NCBI GenBank assembly: GCA_023481025.1
Contig: JAMCWV010000107.1
Location: 1,358 to 8,207, forward strand
Source of the DNA: Gammaproteobacteria bacterium
Lineage (GTDB): Bacteria; Pseudomonadota; Gammaproteobacteria; Enterobacterales; Alteromonadaceae
Reading direction: 5' to 3'
Length of the DNA stretch: 6,850 nt
A model generated the notes under the pieces. The model ran no database searches. It was given only the letters and a program-made list of their open reading frames with translations, and was not told the DNA's origin. A program made the translations under genes and the position numbers. This document shows, piece after piece, positions 1-4,838 of this stretch (the first letter of the stretch is position 1; each line of letters opens with the position of its first letter).

Positions 1-1347
1 GCCATAGGTGGCTTGCAAATAATTGGCAGGCTCATGGATATACTTGTTCGGTACCTGCTCTAATTCCTTGATCCACTTACGTATATACTCTCCTTCGGGA
101 TCAAACTTTTCGCTTTGTCGTGCCGGATTAAATACTCGAAAATATGGCGCTGCATCCGTTCCTGTTCCGGCACTCCACTGCCAGCCACCGTTATTGGCAG
201 GAAAACTCCCATCAATCAGCCGTTGCATGAAATAGCGTTCGCCCCAACGCCAATCGATGTGCAAGTCTTTCACCAAAAAGCTGGCAACAATCATTCTTAC
301 CCGATTATGCATCCAACCGGTCGCATTGAGTTGCCGCATACCCGCATCAACTATCGGAAAACCAGTATTTCCCTCGCACCAAGCGCGGAACTCGCGGGAA
401 TCATTGCGCCACTGAATCGTGTCTGTGTCGACAACAAAACTCTCGCCACGACAGAGTCGTGGTTCATGAAACATGAGATGTTGATAGAACTCACGCCAAG
501 CAATTTCTGACAGCCAAGTATGCATCCCTTGATTGAGTCCATAAGGAAACTCAGGGCTGTGCTTTTGTAGCAGATGCAAAACCACCCGAGGCGATATCAC
601 ACCAATTTCAAAGTAAGCTGAGAGCATTGACGTGCCATCAATTGCCGGCAGATCGCGATCAGACTTGTATGCACTCACCTGCTCACGGACAAAGTCCTGC
701 GTTTGCCGACGAATATCAGCTTCTACAACCGACCACTCTTCGCTCGACAACACAGGTGCTGCATCTTGCAAGGGTTGTTCAGGGGTGACACGATGCGTAA
801 CCTCCCGACCGTTTGCCAACGCGTCGCGCGTGTATGGCGCCGAAACTCCAGTTTCAGCCAATCGTTTCAACCAAGCTTTAAAAAATGGCGTGAACACCCG
901 ATAGTATTCGCCTTTACCATTTTTAATCTGCTCAGGTGCTACACAAAGATTGCTGTCGTATTGAACGACCTTGATGTCTTCCGCCTTCAATCTGGCTTCG
1001 ACCGCAGCGTCACGATTAATCTCATCGAGCGGGTAGTCACGGTTCCAATAAGCCGCATCAATCTTTTGGTCATGGCAAAACTGGCTGATCGCCTCTGGCA
1101 CTTGCGTATAGTCATCAAGGTCCAACACAGTTAATTGAATGCCCAAGCTAGCTAGGTCATCGGCTAAGGCCGTAAGTCGACGTTCATACAAGTCCCACTT
1201 AATTGCAGACCAATCATGCTGTAGCCATTGCTTTGGCGTGCGCACAACGATCGCGCTGACCCTTTGCTGACCTTCGCAAGCGAACCGCAGCGCGTCATTA
1301 TCGAGCAGTCTCAAATCGTTACGAAACCAAACGAGTGCTTTACCCAT
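1..1347 (-). CDS. phrB: Class I CPD deoxyribodipyrimidine photolyase (3' end beyond the left window edge)
   Basis: Repairs UV-induced cyclobutane pyrimidine dimers in DNA by light-driven electron transfer from reduced FAD. I translated 449 uninterrupted codons from the ATG at 1347 to the window edge; the family is about 470 residues, so roughly 20-25 C-terminal codons are missing. The start MGKALVWFRNDLRLLDN is the classic photolyase N-terminus (antenna-binding alpha/beta domain, about residues 2-165). The FAD domain follows, with DGTSMLS at 237-243, TGWMHNRVRM around 343-352, ANNGGWQW at 384-391 and GTDAAPYFRVFNP near 394-406. Residues W313, W366 and W389 align with the E. coli Trp electron-transfer triad W306/W359/W382 (constant offset of 7), and N385 with the flavin-contacting N378, so an active repair enzyme rather than a cryptochrome is likely. 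An AAGGAG ribosome site at 1357-1362 lies 9 bases before the ATG. The gene follows the TudS-DUF1722 gene by 30 bases with no terminator between, so they are probably co-transcribed. Confidence 0.96.
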   Translation of the reverse strand, partial: MGKALVWFRNDLRLLDNDALRFACEGQQRVSAIVVRTPKQWLQHDWSAIKWDLYERRLTALADDLASLGIQLTVLDLDDYTQVPEAISQFCHDQKIDAAYWNRDYPLDEINRDAAVEARLKAEDIKVVQYDSNLCVAPEQIKNGKGEYYRVFTPFFKAWLKRLAETGVSAPYTRDALANGREVTHRVTPEQPLQDAAPVLSSEEWSVVEADIRRQTQDFVREQVSAYKSDRDLPAIDGTSMLSAYFEIGVISPRVVLHLLQKHSPEFPYGLNQGMHTWLSEIAWREFYQHLMFHEPRLCRGESFVVDTDTIQWRNDSREFRAWCEGNTGFPIVDAGMRQLNATGWMHNRVRMIVASFLVKDLHIDWRWGERYFMQRLIDGSFPANNGGWQWSAGTGTDAAPYFRVFNPARQSEKFDPEGEYIRKWIKELEQVPNKYIHEPANYLQATYG

Positions 1348-1377
1348 TTCACCTTTCTCCTTAATAACCAGCCCCTT

Positions 1378-2322
1378 TTACAGACCGTAACGTAATTTCA
1401 GATCATCCGGATAAGGTTGGAAATAGGATTGGCTCTCAAGATAAGCATCAGGATACATATGTAAGTAGTGGCGCATCATAGTTAGCGGTGCGGCCAAAGG
1501 CTCTGTGCCTTTGCGATAATCAAGAATAAGGTTCGCCAGCGCAGTACGCTGTTTAGAGTCGATATATTTACGAAAGTAGCCTTGAACATGTTGTAAGACA
1601 TTAGTGTGATCGCGGCGCGAAGCTGGCCCTGTGAGGGCCCGCATTAAACGAAAAATATAGTTGGTGAGAAAACCTTCATGCAATTCTTGCTGTTCGGCAA
1701 GCTCTTTACCAAGCGCTCGGTAAACAGGTTGATTATGGGCAAGAAGCAGTAGCTTGTGACGTGCATGAAATTGATATAAATCACGCTTAGTGATCGGCTG
1801 CGGCAGATTTTTCCATTCGAAATACACATATAAGCGCAAAACAAAGTTCTCGCGCAATGCAGGATCATTCAAACGCCCATCTTCTTCCATCGGTAATGCA
1901 GGGTACAATTCACGCAGTCGAGCCGCAAAAATACCCATCCCTTCTTTACGATTTGCGTTGCTTTCTTCGTTATACAGTCGCACACGTTCCATGCCACAAC
2001 TTGGCGATTTAGCACATAATACATAGCCTGACAGCTTGTCTAATTGGCTGGTGCGAACGGATGCAAAATTAGCTAAACGTTCCGTCACATCTTCGCCGGT
2101 TTTCTGCACAACAGCGCGCGTTTCTTCCGGCGTTCCAACTAAACGAATCGTCGGACGAGGCACTGCCATGCCAATTCCTACTTCTGGACACAGCGGCAAA
2201 TACTCAACATGCTTAGCGAGTTGGTTCTGACAAAAATCGTTCGCTTTATGGCCACCGTCATAGCGAACATTTTGTCCTGTGAGACAAGCACTAATTCCGA
2301 CGTATACAGGCTCTTGAAGCAT
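1378..2322 (-). CDS. rudS: TudS (DUF523)-DUF1722 fusion protein, probable RudS-type tRNA 4-thiouridine desulfidase
   Basis: Predicted [4Fe-4S]-dependent desulfidase. DUF523 is the thiouracil desulfidase (TudS) domain, and TudS-DUF1722 fusions (RudS) have been reported to convert tRNA 4-thiouridine to uridine; the assignment here is by domain architecture. Numbered from the ATG at 2322 (314 residues), the N-terminal domain shows SACLTGQNVRYDGGHK with C13, LCPEVGIGM with C45 and E47, and CAKSPSCG with C103, S106 and C109, covering the expected cluster cysteines and catalytic Glu/Ser. DUF1722 (YbgA-like) begins near residue 183 with FHARHKLLLLAHN and runs to about 300. The same frame is open to an ATG at 2355 (325 residues), but 2322 has an AAGGA ribosome site 6 bases upstream and puts the first cysteine motif at the usual distance from the N-terminus. 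In E. coli the lone DUF1722 gene ybgA precedes phr, so this linkage has a precedent. The symbol is inferred from architecture, not biochemistry. Confidence 0.85.
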   Translation of the reverse strand: MLQEPVYVGISACLTGQNVRYDGGHKANDFCQNQLAKHVEYLPLCPEVGIGMAVPRPTIRLVGTPEETRAVVQKTGEDVTERLANFASVRTSQLDKLSGYVLCAKSPSCGMERVRLYNEESNANRKEGMGIFAARLRELYPALPMEEDGRLNDPALRENFVLRLYVYFEWKNLPQPITKRDLYQFHARHKLLLLAHNQPVYRALGKELAEQQELHEGFLTNYIFRLMRALTGPASRRDHTNVLQHVQGYFRKYIDSKQRTALANLILDYRKGTEPLAAPLTMMRHYLHMYPDAYLESQSYFQPYPDDLKLRYGL

Positions 2323-2328
2323 TCCTAA

Positions 2329-2333
2329 TCCTT
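2329..2333 (-). promoter_or_regulatory. Ribosome binding site deciding the rudS start
   Basis: On the minus strand AAGGA lies 6 bases before the ATG at 2322. The upstream in-frame ATG at 2355 has only a weak purine run (AAGTGGA) before it. This favours the 314-residue form. Confidence 0.6.
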
Positions 2334-2355
2334 TTAAAATTGTTTTATCAAACAT

Positions 2356-2385
2356 AGATCCACTTTCCCGATCCTGACGTAAATT
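2356..2385 (+). promoter_or_regulatory. Candidate ECF11 (RpoE/ChrR-type) promoter upstream of the LON-domain gene
   Basis: AGATCC at 2356-2361 is followed by an 18-base spacer and TAAATT at 2380-2385. Promoters of the Rhodobacter singlet-oxygen sigma factor, from memory, have TGATCC at -35 and a TAA-starting -10 at about this spacing, so there is one mismatch at -35. A start near 2392 would leave a leader of about 58 bases before the ATG at 2450. A short match like this can occur by chance, so confidence is low. Confidence 0.3.
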
Positions 2386-2449
2386 TCTGCAAACGCCAAC
2401 TACCGGCGCAAAATAGTTATCCTAAAGCCGTATTTACAGGGAAATCGTT

Positions 2450-3070
2450 ATGTCCATGCCGAGCACACAGCAACTTGGATTATTTCCGCTGACGTCCACC
2501 GTTTTACCGGGCGGACGCATGCAGTTGCGTGTTTTTGAACCGCGATACTTGCGTTTAGTTCGCGAGTCTTTACGCGAACAGTCAGGTTTCGGATTGTGCA
2601 TGCTCAATCCAGAAGGCGACTGCGACAAAAATACGCACATTCACAAAATTGGTACTTTAGTTCGAATTGTCGACTTTGAAAGTTTACCAGATGGCTATTT
2701 GGGTATAACGATTATTGGTGATCGCTTATTTGAAATCGAGTCGTTGACCACCGAGTCCGACGGTTTGCGCCGAGCGAAAGTGCAATTTAAATCGATGGAT
2801 ACCAGTGACAGTGTCCTGCAATCACAGGCTTGGCCAAATGAGCTGCAGCAACGCCTGCAAGAGGTTTTTAATAACTATCCTGAATTCGCGCGGCTGTATC
2901 CAGAGCACAATTTTGATGATCCGCTATGGGTTTGTAATCGTTGGCTTGAAATTCTGCCGCTGCCGAGTAACGTCAAACAGGAGCTACTTAGCGGCAATGA
3001 TTTTTATCAGATGCAGACGTACCTTGCGCAATTGTTTGCAGAAAATGAACAACACAACGAACCAAACTGA
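2450..3070 (+). CDS. Stand-alone LON substrate-binding-domain protein (no protease domain)
   Basis: A 206-residue protein that consists only of the LON N-terminal, substrate-binding domain (PF02190/COG2802 type). The signature is clear: LFPLTSTVLPGGRMQLRVFE at 11-30 followed by PRYLRLV, GFGLCML near 46-52, IGTLVRIVDFE at 67-77, and a helical C-terminal half with DDPLWVCNRWLEILPLP at 156-172. The AAA+ ATPase and Ser-Lys peptidase domains of Lon protease are absent, so it is not a protease by itself. Family members occur widely in bacteria and their function is not established; binding of unfolded or specific protein substrates is a guess from the domain. There is no signal peptide, so it is probably cytoplasmic. 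AGGGA lies 7 bases before the ATG at 2450; a second ATG at 2456 is possible. It lies 70 bases upstream of the sigma factor gene on the same strand with no hairpin terminator between, so read-through into sigma-chrR is plausible. Confidence 0.9.
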   Translation: MSMPSTQQLGLFPLTSTVLPGGRMQLRVFEPRYLRLVRESLREQSGFGLCMLNPEGDCDKNTHIHKIGTLVRIVDFESLPDGYLGITIIGDRLFEIESLTTESDGLRRAKVQFKSMDTSDSVLQSQAWPNELQQRLQEVFNNYPEFARLYPEHNFDDPLWVCNRWLEILPLPSNVKQELLSGNDFYQMQTYLAQLFAENEQHNEPN

Positions 3071-3111
3071 TCTTTTTCAACGCGCAGTGCGTTATCACTA
3101 GTTAAGTAAGT

Positions 3112-3140
3112 TTGGAGCGGGTTCAATAAAGGCGTACACT
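3112..3140 (+). promoter_or_regulatory. Candidate sigma-70 promoter upstream of the ECF sigma gene
   Basis: TTGGAG (3112-3117), a 17-base spacer and TACACT (3135-3140) resemble a housekeeping promoter. Its -10 abuts the ATG at 3141, so a transcript from it would start near 3147, inside the annotated reading frame, and would require an internal start such as the ATG at 3183. The competing evidence is AAAGG at 3128-3132, a fair ribosome site 8 bases before the ATG at 3141. Confidence 0.3.
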
Positions 3141-3776
3141 ATGATGCAGGTCATGCCAGAAAAGCGGGTCAATCGACACCACATGAAAACGAACAGCGCA
3201 AGTCCGCAAGAGATAACTCCCGAGTATCTCGCCGGTTTACTCGGCGAGGTGGCTTTGACACGGTCTCGGCGGGCATTCTCCGAATTATTTAAACATTTCG
3301 CGCCAAGATTGCAGAGTTTTGCGACACGTCAGTTCGGCAACGAACAGACTGCAATGGACTTGGTGCAAGAAACGATGACCAATGTTTGGCACAAGGCGCA
3401 TTTATTCAGCCCAGACAAAGGTTCTCCAACAACTTGGATTTTTACCATTGCGCGGAATATTCGTTTCGATATTTTGCGGAAGAATAAAAAGAACCAAAAT
3501 GACATTAGCGCTGAAGAGCTTTGGCCGGTGCTGTCTGAAGAAATGTCGGATAGCGACGAAGAGTTCGCGATCGACCAGACGATTCTGCTGCAAGAGATTT
3601 CCAGCTATTACAGCCAACTTCCAGACGCTCAGCGCGTGGTCATTGAACATATTTACATTGAAGGAAAGTCGCAACAAGAAGTTTCCGACGAATTAGGCAT
3701 ACCATTGGGTACGGTTAAGTCGCGCACCCGTTTGGCGTTACAAAAACTAAGAGAGCTGATAACTGATCATGATTAA
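3141..3776 (+). CDS. rpoE: ECF sigma-70 family RNA polymerase sigma factor, RpoE/ChrR-associated (ECF11) type
   Basis: Alternative sigma factor of 211 residues that should redirect RNA polymerase to oxidative or photo-oxidative stress promoters once its anti-sigma factor releases it. Sigma region 2 spans about residues 44-115, with RAFSELFKHFAPRL, the DLVQETMTNVW motif at 73-83 and TTWIFTIARNIRFDILR at 97-113. Region 4 spans about 150-205, with the helix-turn-helix SQQEVSDELGIPLGTVKSRT at 177-196 recognising the -35 element. The linker (116-145) is acidic. Assignment to the ChrR-partnered group rests on the overlapping chrR gene and on the TPEYLAGLLGEVAL stretch at 26-39, which resembles that group. 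The last 8 bases overlap chrR, implying translational coupling and balanced synthesis. The start is uncertain: conserved sequence begins only near residue 26, and the ATG at 3183 (residue 15) is an alternative. This is not the E. coli envelope-stress RpoE, whose partner is RseA. Confidence 0.92.
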   Translation: MMQVMPEKRVNRHHMKTNSASPQEITPEYLAGLLGEVALTRSRRAFSELFKHFAPRLQSFATRQFGNEQTAMDLVQETMTNVWHKAHLFSPDKGSPTTWIFTIARNIRFDILRKNKKNQNDISAEELWPVLSEEMSDSDEEFAIDQTILLQEISSYYSQLPDAQRVVIEHIYIEGKSQQEVSDELGIPLGTVKSRTRLALQKLRELITDHD

Positions 3777-4431
3777 ATTCCATCCAAACGAAGAACTGCT
3801 TGTGCAGTACGTCCAGGGAAATCTCGACAGCGCCCTCGCCGTTGTGGTTGGGACTCATATAGACATGTGTCAGCACTGCGCACGGCAGAAAAAAGACATC
3901 GAAGCCCACCTTTCAGCGAAAGCCTTCGGTACCGAGACTGATTTCAATGAGTTCTCGATGCAGTCGATGCTCGACGAAATCATGAATTCGTCTGCACCTG
4001 CCATCGAGGTACCAAATCAGGTCGCTAAGCACGTCGTGGTTGAAGGGAAACAGTTTCGCCTGCCCCCATCATTGGCTCGTGTTTCGAAACGACTTGGTGA
4101 ATGGAGCAAGGTGCCAGGCTCGGTTTGGCGTGCGCCGTTAAAAATTGATGACGACAGCGCAATCAACTTAATCTACATGGGCGCGGGAGCATCAGTTCCT
4201 GAGCACACGCATCGGAGTCATGAGGCGACCTTAGTGCTGAATGGCACCTTTAATGATGAGCATGACCGTTACCATGATGGCGACTTCGTGTTCTTGAGTG
4301 CAGATCATCGTCACTCGCCACAAACGGCAGAGGAAGATTGCTTAACCTTAGCTTGGTTAGACGCGCCATTGCAATTCACGTCGGGTATGGCGCGGCTGTT
4401 GAATCCGTTTAGCAGTCTGTTTTTCAAATAG
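3769..4431 (+). CDS. chrR: ChrR-type zinc anti-sigma factor with C-terminal cupin domain
   Basis: Anti-sigma factor of 220 residues expected to bind and inactivate the sigma factor encoded just upstream and to release it on exposure to singlet oxygen or related oxidants. The N-terminal zinc anti-sigma domain (about 1-80) carries H5, H30, C34 and C37, which match the zinc ligands H6, H31, C35 and C38 of Rhodobacter ChrR with a constant offset of one. A cupin domain (about 90-205) carries H146, H148, E152 and H182 in PEHTHRSHE and DHRHSP, matching the second metal site H141, H143, E147 and H177 (constant offset of 5). Both metal sites therefore look complete. It has only three cysteines: the two zinc ligands and C191. 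No membrane segment or signal peptide, so cytoplasmic. The ATG overlaps the sigma gene by 8 bases and the only purine-rich run nearby (GAGAG, 3751-3755) is distant, supporting coupled translation. A strong terminator follows. Confidence 0.95.
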   Translation: MIKFHPNEELLVQYVQGNLDSALAVVVGTHIDMCQHCARQKKDIEAHLSAKAFGTETDFNEFSMQSMLDEIMNSSAPAIEVPNQVAKHVVVEGKQFRLPPSLARVSKRLGEWSKVPGSVWRAPLKIDDDSAINLIYMGAGASVPEHTHRSHEATLVLNGTFNDEHDRYHDGDFVFLSADHRHSPQTAEEDCLTLAWLDAPLQFTSGMARLLNPFSSLFFK

Positions 4432-4450
4432 ACCATGCTTTAAGAAATGA

Positions 4451-4478
4451 GAGAGCTGCGCAAGCAGCTCTTTTTTTT
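4451..4478 (+). terminator. Intrinsic terminator after chrR
   Basis: GAGCTGC (4453-4459), loop GCAA, GCAGCTC (4464-4470), then eight T residues (4471-4478). The perfect 7-bp stem extends outward by A-T pairs. It ends the LON-domain/sigma/chrR transcript about 20 bases after the chrR stop. Confidence 0.93.
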
Positions 4479-4488
4479 GTGCGCCAAT

Positions 4489-4520
4489 AAAAAAAGCGAC
4501 TGCACCAGAGTGCAATCGCT
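4489..4520 (-). terminator. Intrinsic terminator after ihfA
   Basis: On the minus strand an 11-bp stem (4520-4510 with 4505-4495, one G-T pair, loop of 4) is followed by six T residues (4494-4489). It lies about 20 bases after the ihfA stop and ends the pheT-ihfA transcript. On the plus strand the same stem is followed by a T-rich run broken by C, so it may also act weakly as a back-up for the chrR terminator. Confidence 0.9.
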
Positions 4521-4540
4521 TTTCTCTTTGAGACTTAGTC

Positions 4541-4837
4541 TTATTCGTCTAAGTTCGCATCTTCGACACGAGCTTTAAACTTCTGACCGGGACGGAATGT
4601 GACAACACGCCGCGCTGAAATTGGAATGTCCTCACCAGTCTTTGGGTTACGGCCTGGTCGTTGCGATTTGTCGCGCAAATCGAAGTTACCAAATCCGGAA
4701 ATTTTAACTTGTTCCCCACTTTCTAATGCTTGGCGAATCTCTTCAAAGAAGCGCTCCACCAACTCCTTGGCATCGCGCCGATTAATCCCTAACTTTTCGT
4801 ACAAATGTTCGGCAATTTCAGCTTTGGTCAGTGCCAT
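4541..4837 (-). CDS. ihfA: Integration host factor subunit alpha
   Basis: DNA-bending nucleoid protein that pairs with IhfB and acts in replication, recombination and transcription. It is 98 residues, full length for the family. The sequence begins [17 protein letters not shown] as in other gammaproteobacterial IhfA and carries [11 protein letters not shown] at 47-57 and the [10 protein letters not shown] beta-arm at 60-69, with P65 in the place of the intercalating proline. [18 protein letters not shown] at 75-92 completes the fold; only the last few residues are variable. These features identify IhfA rather than IhfB or HU. The start lies one base after the pheT stop, and its ribosome site (GGGA, 8 bases upstream) is inside the end of pheT, so it is cotranscribed and probably translationally coupled. 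In E. coli ihfA is likewise the last gene of the pheST region. Confidence 0.98.
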   Translation of the reverse strand: MALTKAEIAEHLYEKLGINRRDAKELVERFFEEIRQALESGEQVKISGFGNFDLRDKSQRPGRNPKTGEDIPISARRVVTFRPGQKFKARVEDANLDE

Positions 4838-4838
4838 A

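Larger units (their letters stand above)
2323..2449. promoter_or_regulatory. Divergent spacer between the rudS-phrB and LON-domain genes
   Basis: This stretch must hold the promoters for both directions. Toward rudS the best housekeeping-like match I can find is TTGGCG (2399-2394, minus strand), a 17-base spacer, then CAGGAT (2376-2371); it is weak at the -10. Toward the LON-domain gene the best match is an ECF-like element at 2356-2385, listed separately. An AGGGA ribosome site precedes the ATG at 2450. I see no clear LexA box. Confidence 0.5.

Noticed and set aside
115..1134. Plus-strand open frames (for example 115-510, 632-904 and 703-1134) over the left part of the window
   Set aside because: They lie antisense to phrB, whose frame I translated without interruption and which matches photolyase motifs throughout; these are shadows.
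1..1347. Cryptochrome or (6-4) photolyase identity
   Set aside because: Motifs and the conserved Trp triad follow E. coli PhrB closely, with no cryptochrome-type extension in the visible part.
2323..2355. Extra 11 N-terminal residues of the TudS-DUF1722 protein from the ATG at 2355
   Set aside because: The internal ATG at 2322 has a much better ribosome site and fits the family's short N-terminus; the longer form is kept only as an alternative.
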